Numbered from the stretch's first letter, positions 1 through 8,505 are shown. The stretch: 64,000 nt of DNA from CAVSRC01 sp963785065 (GCA_963785065.1 CAWATX010000004.1:62001-126000); one strand, 5' to 3'. Numbers and translations: made by a program. Notes: generated by a model from the sequence alone, not told the origin.

Positions 1-598
1 AGATCTGGTCCGGCGTCGGCAGGTCACCCGGCGCGACCAGCTCGTTGCCGGTGGCGATGATGGCGACCACGGGAGGGCGGCGCACGGCGAGGTGGGCGTG
101 GCCCATGGCGGCGGCGAGCGCCAGCTCGCGCATGCCGAGCCGGCGCCCGGCCTCGAGCAGCAGCGCGTTCTCCTGGAAATCGAGCCCGGCACGACGGATA
201 TGGCGGCCGGCGGCGACCGGCTCGTTGGCGGTCACGGTGCCGTCGTCGTGGGCCGTCGTGTTCTCCTGGATGAGGACGGCGTCGGCGCCGGGCGGCAGCG
301 GGGCGCCGGTGAAGATGCGCACCGCATCGCCGGCACTGATGGTGCCCTCGAAATGGCGGCCGGCGGCGGCCATGCCGACTACCTTCAGCGTTGCCGGCAC
401 CGTGGCGACATCGGCGGTGCGCACGGCATAGCCGTCCATGGAGGAGGCGTCGAAGGGCGGCTGGCTGCGCCGCGCCTTGAGCGGCTCGGCGAGCGTGCGC
501 CCAGCGGCCTGGCTGAGCGCCACATAGTCGGACGGCGTCGGTGCGGCGCCGACGATGATGCGGGCGACGGCCTCGTCGACGGGAATGAGCGGGGTCAT
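1..598 (-). CDS. moeA: molybdopterin molybdenumtransferase MoeA (3' end beyond the window)
   Basis: Inserts molybdate into adenylated molybdopterin in the last step of molybdenum cofactor synthesis. Translation from the ATG at 598 gives 199 residues with no stop before the window edge, so about half of a usual ~400-residue MoeA is visible. The segment around residues 50-60 reads SSMDGYAVRT, the conserved DGYA region. RIFTGAPLPPGAD follows near residue 93. The start of the MoCF-binding domain, VAIMATGNELV, lies near residue 183. The ATG overlaps the moaC stop as ATGA, indicating translational coupling at the end of the trp/moa operon. The family call is secure. The C-terminal active-site domain cannot be inspected. 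Confidence 0.93.
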   Translation of the reverse strand, partial: MTPLIPVDEAVARIIVGAAPTPSDYVALSQAAGRTLAEPLKARRSQPPFDASSMDGYAVRTADVATVPATLKVVGMAAAGRHFEGTISAGDAVRIFTGAPLPPGADAVLIQENTTAHDDGTVTANEPVAAGRHIRRAGLDFQENALLLEAGRRLGMRELALAAAMGHAHLAVRRPPVVAIIATGNELVAPGDLPTPDQI

Positions 599-1086
599 GA
601 TCGCGGTCCCTTGGCCTTCCATGTTCCGGATTTGCCGCCGCGCTTCTCAAGCAAGCGGATGCCGGTGATCGCCATGCCGCGGTCGACCGCCTTGGCCATG
701 TCGTAGACGGTGAGGCAGGCGACCGAAACCGCGGTCAAAGCCTCCATCTCGACGCCGGTCTTGCCGGCGACCTTGGCACTGGCGCGGACGCGCAAGCCGG
801 GAAGGTCCGTATCCGGCGTGATGTCGACGGCCACCGAGGTGAGCCCCAGCGGGTGGGCGAGCGGGATCAACTCGTGGGTGCGCTTGGCCGCCATGATGCC
901 GGCGATGCGCGCCGCACCGACGACGTCACCCTTCTTGGCGTTGCCGGAGAGTATGAGATCGAGGGTAGCGGGCTTCATGGTGACCGCGCCCTCGGCGACA
1001 GCGACGCGCTCGGTCATCGCCTTGGCGCCGACATCGACCATCCCGGCGGCACCGGTCCTGTCGAGATGGGTGAGCGTCTTCTTCAC
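595..1086 (-). CDS. moaC: cyclic pyranopterin monophosphate synthase MoaC, from an internal GTG
   Basis: MoaC makes cyclic pyranopterin monophosphate in molybdenum cofactor synthesis, acting after MoaA. From GTG 1086 the product is 163 residues, the normal family length. It opens with LTHLDRTGAAGMVDVGAK and carries the conserved MAAKRTHELIPLAHPL and TGVEMEALTAVSVACLTVYDM blocks. An AAGGAG Shine-Dalgarno sequence lies 5 bases upstream of the GTG, so this start is strongly supported although the frame is open upstream through a GNAT domain. It ends in an ATGA overlap with moeA. The MoaC identity is secure. Whether the cell makes it free, fused, or both is not decided by the sequence. Confidence 0.9.
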   Translation of the reverse strand: MKKTLTHLDRTGAAGMVDVGAKAMTERVAVAEGAVTMKPATLDLILSGNAKKGDVVGAARIAGIMAAKRTHELIPLAHPLGLTSVAVDITPDTDLPGLRVRASAKVAGKTGVEMEALTAVSVACLTVYDMAKAVDRGMAITGIRLLEKRGGKSGTWKAKGPRS

Positions 1087-1599
1087 GCCAGCTCCTTCAG
1101 CATGAAACAGCGTCGTTCGAACGGGAAGGCCGAGTTCCGCCTCGCGATGATGCAGCAGATGGAAGGCCGGGGTCCATCGGTTTCGCGGCACCTCGCGGAA
1201 GCCGATCCTGGCGTAGAACGGGCCGTTCCAGGGGATGTCGCGAAAGGTGGAGAGGGTCACGGCCGGGGCGCCTTCGGCGACGGCGAAGGCGCAAGCGGCA
1301 TCGAGCAGCCGGCGGCCGAGGCCACGGCGTCCATGCAGTGGGGCGACGTCCAGTTCGTGGATGTGCAGGGCGCGATCGAGGAAGCCGGTGAGAGCGAAGC
1401 CGACCGGCACGTCGTCATCGTCGGCGGCGACGAAGATGGCGCCGCTCTCTGCCACGGCCGCGATGAATTCGGGGTCGCTGACATGGTCGCGGTCGAAGGT
1501 GAGCCAGTCGACGGTCGCGAAGAGGGAGGCGGCGGCGCGCTCGATCTCGGGCAGGAGGGCGTATTCCGACGGTCGGGCCCGGCGGATCGTATAGGCCAT
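595..1599 (-). CDS. GNAT N-acetyltransferase reading in frame into MoaC
   Basis: One uninterrupted frame of 334 codons. Residues 1-171 are a GNAT acetyltransferase, with the acetyl-CoA-binding motif RRGLGRRLL near residue 92 after the beta-4 strand LDVAPLHG. Residues 172-334 are a complete MoaC. The GNAT part ends at a natural family end (AELGLPVRTTLF) and lacks its own stop codon. The ATG at 1599 overlaps the trpC TGA; a GTG at 1602 is an alternative. It could yield a GNAT-MoaC fusion, or a GNAT with readthrough alongside free MoaC made from the internal GTG at 1086. Substrate of the GNAT is unknown. A sequencing error hiding a GNAT stop cannot be excluded. Confidence 0.7.
   Translation of the reverse strand: MAYTIRRARPSEYALLPEIERAAASLFATVDWLTFDRDHVSDPEFIAAVAESGAIFVAADDDDVPVGFALTGFLDRALHIHELDVAPLHGRRGLGRRLLDAACAFAVAEGAPAVTLSTFRDIPWNGPFYARIGFREVPRNRWTPAFHLLHHREAELGLPVRTTLFHAEGAGVKKTLTHLDRTGAAGMVDVGAKAMTERVAVAEGAVTMKPATLDLILSGNAKKGDVVGAARIAGIMAAKRTHELIPLAHPLGLTSVAVDITPDTDLPGLRVRASAKVAGKTGVEMEALTAVSVACLTVYDMAKAVDRGMAITGIRLLEKRGGKSGTWKAKGPRS
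1092..1097 (-). promoter_or_regulatory. Shine-Dalgarno site for the internal moaC start
   Basis: On the minus strand the bases read AAGGAG, followed by five bases and then GTG at 1086. It lies inside the GNAT-MoaC reading frame, exactly at the domain boundary, and is a better ribosome binding site than the one ahead of the GNAT start. It is the main argument that MoaC is also made as a free protein. Confidence 0.65.
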
Positions 1600-2402
1600 C
1601 ACGCCGCGACGGTGGTGCCGAGCAGGCGGGCGGTGGCGGCGGCAACGTCGGCTTCGCGCATCAGGCTCTCGCCGACCAGATAGGCGCCGATACCGACCGC
1701 CTGGAGGCGGGCGATATCGGCGGGCGTGAAGATGCCGCTCTCGCCGACCAGGACACGGTCCTTCGGCACCCTGGGGGCAAGGGTCTCGCTGACTTCGAGA
1801 CGGGTCTCGAAGGTGTGGAGGTCGCGATTGTTGATGCCGACCAGCCGCGACTTCATCTGGAGCGCGCGGTCGAGCTCCCCGGCATTGTGGACCTCGATCA
1901 GCACGTCCATGCCGAGATCGAGCGCGGTCGCCTCGATGGCCTGGGCGTCGGCGTCGCTCAGGGCGGCCATGATGATGAGGATGCAGTCGGCGCCCAGCGC
2001 CCGGGCCTCGAAGACCTGATAGGGCTCGAACATGAAGTCCTTGCGGATCGCCGGCAGGTCGACAGCGCGGCGCGCCGAGACCAGATCGCTGGCGCCGCCC
2101 TGGAAGAAGCGGCTGTCGGTGAGCACCGAAAGACAGGTCGCGCCGCCGGCCTTGTAGGCGCTGGCCAGGCTCGGCGGATCGAAGTCCTCGCGGATCAAGC
2201 CTTTGGAGGGGCTGGCCTTTTTGATCTCGGCAATGAGCGCCGGACGACCGGTCGCAATGGTGCGTTCAAGCGCGGCAAGGAAGCCGCGTGGCGGCGGCTG
2301 GTCCTTGGCATGGGCTTCGATCTCGGCCTGCGGCGTTGCCTGTTTCGCCGCCGCGATCTCGGCGCGCTTGGCCTGCTCGATGGTCTTCAGGATATCGCTC
2401 AT
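1599..2402 (-). CDS. trpC: indole-3-glycerol phosphate synthase TrpC
   Basis: Closes 1-(2-carboxyphenylamino)-1-deoxyribulose phosphate to indole-3-glycerol phosphate in tryptophan synthesis. The 267-residue product is a single-domain TrpC without fused TrpF. It shows the family signature IKKASPSKG near residue 56, the GADCILIIMAAL strand, INNRDLHTF and the phosphate-binding VGESGI. ATG 2402 was chosen because it overlaps the stop of the upstream hydrolase as ATGA and matches the usual N-terminus (MSDILKTIE). The longer open frame upstream is only read-through. It is translationally linked both to the nitrilase-fold gene before it and to the GNAT-MoaC gene after it. Confidence 0.95.
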   Translation of the reverse strand: MSDILKTIEQAKRAEIAAAKQATPQAEIEAHAKDQPPPRGFLAALERTIATGRPALIAEIKKASPSKGLIREDFDPPSLASAYKAGGATCLSVLTDSRFFQGGASDLVSARRAVDLPAIRKDFMFEPYQVFEARALGADCILIIMAALSDADAQAIEATALDLGMDVLIEVHNAGELDRALQMKSRLVGINNRDLHTFETRLEVSETLAPRVPKDRVLVGESGIFTPADIARLQAVGIGAYLVGESLMREADVAAATARLLGTTVAA

Positions 2403-3208
2403 TCGGCCGCCACCATTTTCGTCTCGCGCCAACGGAACCAGTCTCCGCGCCGGAGCTTGCGGATTTCGTTCAGGTCGAAGTCGGCGATCAGCAGTTCCGG
2501 CGCTTCGCCGGCTTGCGCCAGCATGGCACCGGTCGGGCCGACGGCAAAGGAGTGTCCGTCCGCCTTGGGGCGCGGATAGTTGGCAACCGCCATGCCCATC
2601 ACGGTCTCGAAGGCGCGCCCGCGCGCCTGCGCCATGCGAACATCGCCGACCGCCGGGTCGCTGGCAAGGTCGCAGCAATTCGGCACCAGCGCCAGCTCTG
2701 CGCCGGCGGCGGACAGCGCCGCGGCAATATCGGCATATTCGCGGTCCATGCAGATCATCAGGCCGACCGTCACCGGGCCGGCTTTGGTGGCGATGGTGGC
2801 GACGTCGGCCGTGGTGCCGCGCCCACAGGATTCCTCCGGCGGGTTGAAGAAGCAGGTGTGGACCTTGCGATGGGTGAGCGCCGTCGTCCCGTCGGGGGCG
2901 ATCAGCAGGGCGGCGTTGAACGGGTCGGGCGCGCGCTCAAGCAACGTCGTGACGACATGGATGCGGTGCTTGCGCGCGGCGTCGCGGAAGCCTTCGACGA
3001 AGGCGCCGTCTGAGGTCGTCGCGCTCGCCCGCCACGCGGCCTCTCCTGCGGCATCGCCGAGCGCATAGGTCGGGCAGCCGTTCGACAGCATCTCCGGGAA
3101 GACGACGATGTCGGCGCCGGCGGCTGCCGCCTCGGCGACCAGCGCGGCGTGGTCGGCATCGGCGCCGCACTGGGCAAGCGCGACGCGGAGGGGCGTCGTG
3201 TCGTCCAT
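2399..3208 (-). CDS. carbon-nitrogen hydrolase (nitrilase superfamily) within the trp operon
   Basis: 269 residues with the nitrilase-fold catalytic set: Glu39 in VVFPEM, Lys115 in LTHRKVHT and Cys153 in MICMDREY. Such enzymes hydrolyse or condense amides and nitriles in the cytoplasm; the substrate here cannot be read from the sequence. It lies between trpD (2-base gap) and trpC (ATGA overlap), so it is co-transcribed with tryptophan synthesis genes, where most relatives have trpD followed directly by trpC. A role in amide turnover or metabolite repair connected to the glutamine-using TrpEG reaction is possible but is inference only. Confidence 0.85.
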   Translation of the reverse strand: MDDTTPLRVALAQCGADADHAALVAEAAAAGADIVVFPEMLSNGCPTYALGDAAGEAAWRASATTSDGAFVEGFRDAARKHRIHVVTTLLERAPDPFNAALLIAPDGTTALTHRKVHTCFFNPPEESCGRGTTADVATIATKAGPVTVGLMICMDREYADIAAALSAAGAELALVPNCCDLASDPAVGDVRMAQARGRAFETVMGMAVANYPRPKADGHSFAVGPTGAMLAQAGEAPELLIADFDLNEIRKLRRGDWFRWRETKMVAAE

Positions 3209-3210
3209 GC

Positions 3211-4224
3211 TCAGCCGTTGGAGACCTTGACCAGCAGGTCGAGCCGCTCGGCGGCCTTGCCCGTGTCGATGCTTTCGGCGGCCATCGCGGCGCCTTGCTT
3301 GAGATCGCCGGCCAGGCCGGCGACCACCAGTGCGGCGCCGGAATTGAGCAGCACGGTGTCGCGATAGGCGTTCTTCTCGCCGGCGAGCACGGCCTTCAGT
3401 GCCTCGGCATTGTGGGCGGCGTCGCCCCCCTTGATCGCCGCGAAGGGCCAGCTTTTCAGCCCGGCATCGGCGGGGATAACGGCGAAGGTGGTGACCTTGC
3501 CGTCCTTGAGCTGGGCGACCCGGGTCTCGCCCGCGGGTGACATTTCGTCGAGGCCGCCGTCGCCATGGACGACCCAGGCGCTCTCGGCGCCGAGGCTCGC
3601 CAGCACATTGGCGAGCGGCTCGACCCAGTCGGGCGAGAAGACGCCGAGCAGGTAGCGCTTGACGCTGGCCGGATTGGAGAGCGGGCCGATGAGGTTGAAG
3701 ACCGTGCGGAAGCCGAGCTCGGCCCGGGCCGGGCCGACATGGCGCATGGCCGAATGATGGGCCGGGGCGAACATGAAGCCCATGCCGGCCTCGCGGATAC
3801 AGGTAGCGATCTGGTCGGGCGTCAGCTCGATGTTGACGCCGAGGGCGGCGAGGGTGTCGGCGGCGCCGGATTTCGAGGAGAGCGCGCGGTTGCCGTGCTT
3901 GGCGACCGTCACGCCGGCGCCGGCGACCACGAAGGCGGAGGTGGTGGAGATGTTGTAGCTGCCGGAGCCGTCGCCGCCGGTGCCGACAATGTCGATGGCA
4001 TCGGCCGGGGCCGCCACCGGGGTCATCTTGGCGCGCATGGTGGCGACCGCGCCGGCGATCTCGTCGACGGTCTCGCCGCGCAGGCGCAGGCCGGTGAGGA
4101 AGGCGCCGATCTGCACCGGCGTGGCATCGCCCGACATGATGATGTCGAAGGCGTTCTCCGCCTCCGCGCGCGACAGCCGCTCGCCGGCGGCAACCTTGCC
4201 GATGGTGGCCTTGAGATCAGCCAT
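3211..4224 (-). CDS. trpD: anthranilate phosphoribosyltransferase TrpD
   Basis: Transfers the phosphoribosyl group of PRPP to anthranilate. 337 residues from ATG 4224 (MADLKATIGKVAAGERLSR). The PRPP-binding loop GTGGDGSGSYNIST lies near residue 80, followed by KHGNRALSSKSGAAD and the DEMSP segment typical of the family. The frame stays open to 4266 but that extension runs into an interspersed repeat and is not coding. trpG lies upstream across 167 bases carrying the repeat, so trpD may also have its own transcript or be differently expressed from trpEG. Confidence 0.96.
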   Translation of the reverse strand: MADLKATIGKVAAGERLSRAEAENAFDIIMSGDATPVQIGAFLTGLRLRGETVDEIAGAVATMRAKMTPVAAPADAIDIVGTGGDGSGSYNISTTSAFVVAGAGVTVAKHGNRALSSKSGAADTLAALGVNIELTPDQIATCIREAGMGFMFAPAHHSAMRHVGPARAELGFRTVFNLIGPLSNPASVKRYLLGVFSPDWVEPLANVLASLGAESAWVVHGDGGLDEMSPAGETRVAQLKDGKVTTFAVIPADAGLKSWPFAAIKGGDAAHNAEALKAVLAGEKNAYRDTVLLNSGAALVVAGLAGDLKQGAAMAAESIDTGKAAERLDLLVKVSNG

Positions 4225-4261
4225 GTCTGCCCCCTTGTCCGGTTCCCAGCGCCTGTCCGGC

Positions 4262-4363
4262 CTCATGGTGAGGTGCCCGGCGGAGCCGGGCCTCGAACCA
4301 CGGGCCGCCCCTGTCCTTCGAGGCTCGTCCTGCGGACGAGCGCCTCAGGATGAGGGGCGACGA
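4262..4363. repeat. REP/RPE-like intergenic palindromic element
   Basis: Between trpG and trpD. It has two perfect hairpin-forming palindromes: a 7-bp stem with a 3-base loop at 4275-4291 (GCCCGGC/GCCGGGC) and an 8-bp stem with a 3-base loop at 4323-4341 (GCTCGTCC/GGACGAGC). They are flanked by TCATGGTGAGG at the left and CCTCAGGATGAGG at the right. This architecture, ending in CTCAGGATGAGG, is the layout I recognise from dispersed repeats in Rhizobiales genomes. No second copy exists in this window. It may attenuate or stabilise the trp mRNA. Confidence 0.65.
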
Positions 4364-4391
4364 GAGTTCTATCATCGCGCCGGACCGTTGA

Positions 4392-5003
4392 TCACGCGAC
4401 CGACTGCGCCAGGCGGTGTTTTGCGTTCCAGTCGGCGGCGATGTCGAGGAAATTCTTGAGGATCAGGTGGCCGTGCTCCGAGGCGATCGACTCGGGATGG
4501 AACTGTACGCCGTGCACCGGATAGTGCTTGTGCATGGCGCCCATGATGACCCCGTCATCGGCGGTAGCGGTGATCTCGAGCACGTCGGGCACGCTCTCCG
4601 GCGCGATGGTCAGCGAGTGATAGCGGGTCGCCTGGAAGGTGTGGTTGATGCCGCGGAAGACGCCGCGGCCGTTATGGGTGATGGTCGAGACCTTGCCGTG
4701 CATGAGCGAGGGCGCGCGCACGATCTCGCCGCCGAAGGTCTGGCCGATCGCCTGATGACCGAGGCAGACGCCGAAGATCGGGATCTCCGGTGCGGCGCGG
4801 GCGATCAGATCGAGGCAGATGCCCGCCTCGTTGGGGGTGCAGGGCCCTGGCGAGAGCACGATGGCCTCGGGGTCCATCGCCATCACCTCGTCGACGGTGA
4901 TCTTGTCGTTGCGGCGCACGGCGAGCTTCGCCCCCAGCTCGCCGATGTAATGGACGAGGTTGTAGGTGAAGCTGTCGTAGTTATCGATGACGAGAACGGT
5001 CAT
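4392..5003 (-). CDS. trpG: anthranilate synthase glutamine amidotransferase subunit TrpG
   Basis: Releases ammonia from glutamine for TrpE. 203 residues, a class I glutamine amidotransferase with nucleophile Cys80 in FGVCLGHQ and the His169/Glu171 pair in VQFHPES. The oxyanion-loop motif LSPGPCTPNEAG is at residues 50-62. In many rhizobia trpE and trpG are fused into trpEG; here they are separate genes with a 70-base gap. That gap holds only short weak inverted repeats. Confidence 0.96.
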   Translation of the reverse strand: MTVLVIDNYDSFTYNLVHYIGELGAKLAVRRNDKITVDEVMAMDPEAIVLSPGPCTPNEAGICLDLIARAAPEIPIFGVCLGHQAIGQTFGGEIVRAPSLMHGKVSTITHNGRGVFRGINHTFQATRYHSLTIAPESVPDVLEITATADDGVIMGAMHKHYPVHGVQFHPESIASEHGHLILKNFLDIAADWNAKHRLAQSVA

Positions 5004-5073
5004 GGTGTCTGCCCTATCTCACTGAGGGATAGGACAATTCGTCCTAAGGGCGCAAGCTGTCCGTCGCCGGCCC

Positions 5074-6588
5074 CTACTGCCCCCGCCCGACCCGCGAGGC
5101 GAAGCGGACGGCTTCTTCGGCCGCGCGGAAGAGGGCGCGGGCCTTGGCCTGGCACTCGGCATGCTCGTTCTCGGGCACCGAATCGGCAACGATGCCGGCG
5201 CCGGCCTGGACGTACATCTTGCCATCCTTGACCACCGAGGTGCGAAGGATGATGCAGGAATCCATGGCGCCGTCGGCGGAGAAATAGCCAACGCAGCCGG
5301 CATAGATGCCGCGCTTCTCCAGCTCCAGCTCGTCGATGATCTCCATGGCGCGCACTTTCGGCGCGCCGGAGACGGTGCCGGCCGGGAAGCCGCCGGCAAG
5401 CGCATCGAGCATGTCGTGCTCGGGCGACAGCAGGCCGACGACGTTCGACACGATGTGCATGACCTGGCTGTAGTATTCCAGGAAGAACTGGTCGGTGACC
5501 TTGACCGAGCCGATCTCGGCGACGCGGCCGACATCGTTGCGGCCGAGGTCGAGCAGCATCAGGTGCTCGGCGCGCTCCTTGGGATCGGCAAGCAGCTCTT
5601 CCGCCAGCGCCTTGTCCTCCTCCGGCGTTCGCCCACGCGGGCGCGTGCCGGCGATCGGCCGGATGGTCACCTCGCCGTCGCGCACGCGCACCAGGATCTC
5701 GGGAGAAGAGCCGGCAATCGCGAAGCCGCCGAAGTCGAGATAATAGAGGAACGGCGAGGGGTTGGTACGCCTGAGCGCGCGGTAGAGGGCAAACGGCGGC
5801 AGGTGGAAGGGCGCCTCGAAGCGCTGCGACAGGACCACCTGGAAGATGTCGCCGGCGGCGATGTATTCCTTCGCCCGCCGGACCATGTCGAGATAGGTCT
5901 CGCGCGGCGTGTTGGAGACCACTGGCACGTCCGGGTCGATCTCGGCGGCCTCGGCGGACTTGTCGAGCGGCGCGTCGAGGGCATCGACCACCGCGGTCAG
6001 GCGGTCGACGGCACGGGCATGGGCCTGTGCTGCGCTCGTGCCGGGCTCGGCGCGCACCGGGGTGACGATGGTGATCTCGTCGCGCACGGCATCGAAGACG
6101 ACGATGACGGTCGGCCGGATCATGACCGCATCGGGGAAGCCGAGCGGGTCGGGATTGGGCTCCGGCAGGGCCTCCATCTGGCGCACCATATCGTAGCCGA
6201 GATAGCCGAAGATGCCGGCCGACATGGGCGGCAGAACATGGGGCAGGTGGATGTGGGATTCGGCGATGATGGTGCGCAGCGCCTCCAGCGCCGGCTCCGC
6301 CATCGCCTCGAAGCGGTCGCTGTCGGCAGCGGGCGCGCGGTTGATCTCGGCCTTGCCGCCGGTGGCGCGGAAGATCAGGTCGGGCTCGATGCCGATGATC
6401 GAATAGCGGCCGCGCACAGCGCCGCCTTCCACCGATTCCAGCAGGAAGCAATTGGCGCGGCCGGCCGACAGCTTGAGCATGGCCGAGACCGGCGTCTCGA
6501 GGTCGGCGACCAGCCGCGTCCAGAGCACCTGCGGCTCACCGGCATCGTAGGCGCGCGCGAAGTCGTCGAGGGCGGGTTCGACCAGCAT
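5074..6588 (-). CDS. trpE: anthranilate synthase component I TrpE
   Basis: Converts chorismate to anthranilate using ammonia from TrpG. 504 residues. The tryptophan-feedback motif LLES is near residue 49, and the chorismate-binding domain carries GTRPRGRTPEED, LDLGRNDVGRV and the C-terminal GAPKVRAMEIIDELE. The presence of LLES suggests end-product inhibition is retained. It starts 21 bases after ppiD, so it probably shares a transcript with it. I see no leader peptide with tandem Trp codons, so attenuation at this site is not evident. TrpG is encoded separately downstream rather than as a C-terminal fusion. Confidence 0.97.
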   Translation of the reverse strand: MLVEPALDDFARAYDAGEPQVLWTRLVADLETPVSAMLKLSAGRANCFLLESVEGGAVRGRYSIIGIEPDLIFRATGGKAEINRAPAADSDRFEAMAEPALEALRTIIAESHIHLPHVLPPMSAGIFGYLGYDMVRQMEALPEPNPDPLGFPDAVMIRPTVIVVFDAVRDEITIVTPVRAEPGTSAAQAHARAVDRLTAVVDALDAPLDKSAEAAEIDPDVPVVSNTPRETYLDMVRRAKEYIAAGDIFQVVLSQRFEAPFHLPPFALYRALRRTNPSPFLYYLDFGGFAIAGSSPEILVRVRDGEVTIRPIAGTRPRGRTPEEDKALAEELLADPKERAEHLMLLDLGRNDVGRVAEIGSVKVTDQFFLEYYSQVMHIVSNVVGLLSPEHDMLDALAGGFPAGTVSGAPKVRAMEIIDELELEKRGIYAGCVGYFSADGAMDSCIILRTSVVKDGKMYVQAGAGIVADSVPENEHAECQAKARALFRAAEEAVRFASRVGRGQ

Positions 6589-6609
6589 GGCGGTGTGTAC
6601 CGTTTGCCG

Positions 6610-8505
6610 TCACTGGGTCTGGTTGAGACCCAGAGCCGCGGTGAGGGCGGCCTGGTTGATCTGAATGTCGATCTTCGACTGGCGCTCGGCGACGTAGGCG
6701 GCGAGCAGGTCGTTGACGAACTGGCTGTCGAGCTGGCTCTTGATCTGGGCGAGCTGAGGATCCTTGGGGTTGAACGTCGGAACCGTGGTCTCGTCGACGA
6801 CAAGCAGGACCTTGTTCATATCGGTGGTGCCGTCGGCAACCTCGATCGTGCCCTTGGGACCGTCGAAGGCGGCGTTGATGGCCGCGGCGGAAAGGTCGGC
6901 GGTCGGGCTCGACCCGCGCGTCAGCTTGTCCGAAGTTTTCACCTCAAGGCCGGCGTCCGCCGCCACCTTGGCGAAATCGGCACCGGGGCCGAGCTTGGCC
7001 TTGAGCGCGTCGGCCTGTTCGCCCAGCTTCTTGCGGCGCTCGTCGTTCTTCCAGGCGGCGAGCACCTTGTCGTGCACCTCGGCGAGCGTGCGGTCGTGCG
7101 CCGGAATGACCTTGGCGACGTCGTACCAAAAGAAGTTGTCGCGGGTGGGCTCGATCGGATTGTTCTCCATGCCGACATCCGACTGGAAGGCCGACGACAC
7201 CACCAGCGTCGGCAGATCGGCGACGGGCGTGCCGTCGGGAGCGTTGCCGGACTGGTCGACCTCCGGCACGGTAACCAGCTTCAGCCCGTATTTCTTGGCC
7301 ACCTCGGCCAGCGTCGAACCGCCGGCGCGCGCATCCTCGATGGAGTCGCGCGTGGAGATGACCTCCTTGGTGGCCTGCTCGATGGCGATCTGCTTCTTGA
7401 TCTGGTCCTTGACCTCGGCGAAGGTCTTGACCACCTCGGGCACGATGTTGCTGACGCGCACGATCACCGGGCCAAAACGGCCGTCGATAATGCCGCTGAC
7501 GCCGGCATCGGCCATGGCGAAGGCGGCGTCGGCGACCGCCGGATCGGCGATCTTGTCCTTGGTCACCTGGCCGAGGTCGATGTCGGAGGTTTTCAGATTA
7601 CGCTCCTTGGCCAGGTCGTCGAAGGTCTTGCCGGCGGCGAGTTCCTTGGCCGCGGCCTCGGCGTCCGCCTTGTCCTTGAAGACGATCTGCTCGACATGGC
7701 GGGTGCCGGGCGTGGAGAATTGGCTCTTCTCCTGGTCGTAGCGCTTCTGGGCGTCGGCGTCGCTCACCTGGTCGGGCTTGGCGAGCGTCTCCGGACTGAG
7801 GGAAAAATAGGTGATCGACCGGTATTCGGGCGCCTTGTAGTCGGCCTTGTGGGCCTCGAAATAGGCTGCGAGATCGCTGTCGGACGGGTCTGGGATGTCG
7901 CTTGCCGCAGGCGCGCTGAGCACGGCGTAGCTGATGATGCGCGAGTCGTCGCGATACTCGGCAAGCGCCTTGATGACCGTCTCGGGAACGGTGACGTCGC
8001 CGGTCAGGCCCTTGTCGAGCTGGTTGCGCACATAGTCGGCCTTGAGCAGCAGCACCAGGTCGTCCTCGGTCAGCCCCTGCGCCTGGGCGACCTGGGCGAA
8101 ATAGGAGCGGTCGAACTGACCGGTCGGCCCGTGCAGGTTGGGGTCCTCGCGGATCAGGCGGCCGACCGTTTCGGACGACAGGCTGAGACCCATCGAGTTG
8201 GCGGTGTCGTCGAGGGTGGCTTCAGAGATCATCTGGCTGAGCACGCGGCTCGGAACGCCGAGCTGGGTGGCCTGCTCGGCGGTGATGTTCTGTCCGAACT
8301 GCTGGCTGAGCTGGCGCAGCGCGTTGTTGAAGCGACGGCGGAACTCGTCGCCGGTGAGGTGGATGTTGCCGACCTTGGCGATGTCGTTGGCGCCGTAGCC
8401 CCGGAAAACGTCGGCCACGCCCCAGACGCCGAAGCTGATCACCAGGAGCAGCATCATGATCTGGACGACCCAGCCGGACGTCATTTTGCGTAGTGTGTCG
8501 AGCAT
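6610..8505 (-). CDS. ppiD: membrane-anchored peptidyl-prolyl isomerase / periplasmic chaperone (PpiD-SurA type)
   Basis: 631 residues. A single N-terminal membrane anchor (residues 12-33, VVQIMMLLLVISFGVWGVADV) precedes a SurA_N-like chaperone region (about 35-190) and a parvulin-type PPIase domain (about 235-370, with RHVEQIVFKDKADAEAAA). A second helical/PPIase-like region lies towards the C-terminus. PpiD proteins help newly translocated proteins fold on the periplasmic face. The anchor is cytoplasmic-side-first, as in PpiD. It is the first gene of the trp-moa operon, 21 bases before trpE, an arrangement shared by Rhizobiales. Confidence 0.92.
   Translation of the reverse strand: MLDTLRKMTSGWVVQIMMLLLVISFGVWGVADVFRGYGANDIAKVGNIHLTGDEFRRRFNNALRQLSQQFGQNITAEQATQLGVPSRVLSQMISEATLDDTANSMGLSLSSETVGRLIREDPNLHGPTGQFDRSYFAQVAQAQGLTEDDLVLLLKADYVRNQLDKGLTGDVTVPETVIKALAEYRDDSRIISYAVLSAPAASDIPDPSDSDLAAYFEAHKADYKAPEYRSITYFSLSPETLAKPDQVSDADAQKRYDQEKSQFSTPGTRHVEQIVFKDKADAEAAAKELAAGKTFDDLAKERNLKTSDIDLGQVTKDKIADPAVADAAFAMADAGVSGIIDGRFGPVIVRVSNIVPEVVKTFAEVKDQIKKQIAIEQATKEVISTRDSIEDARAGGSTLAEVAKKYGLKLVTVPEVDQSGNAPDGTPVADLPTLVVSSAFQSDVGMENNPIEPTRDNFFWYDVAKVIPAHDRTLAEVHDKVLAAWKNDERRKKLGEQADALKAKLGPGADFAKVAADAGLEVKTSDKLTRGSSPTADLSAAAINAAFDGPKGTIEVADGTTDMNKVLLVVDETTVPTFNPKDPQLAQIKSQLDSQFVNDLLAAYVAERQSKIDIQINQAALTAALGLNQTQ

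Noticed and set aside
5004..5073. Possible attenuator between trpE and trpG
   Set aside because: Only 5-6 bp weak stems, no leader peptide with Trp codons, no T-run.
5161..8493. 1110-codon open frame on the plus strand
   Set aside because: It is antisense to trpE and ppiD, which have full motifs; in G+C-rich DNA long antisense frames are expected.
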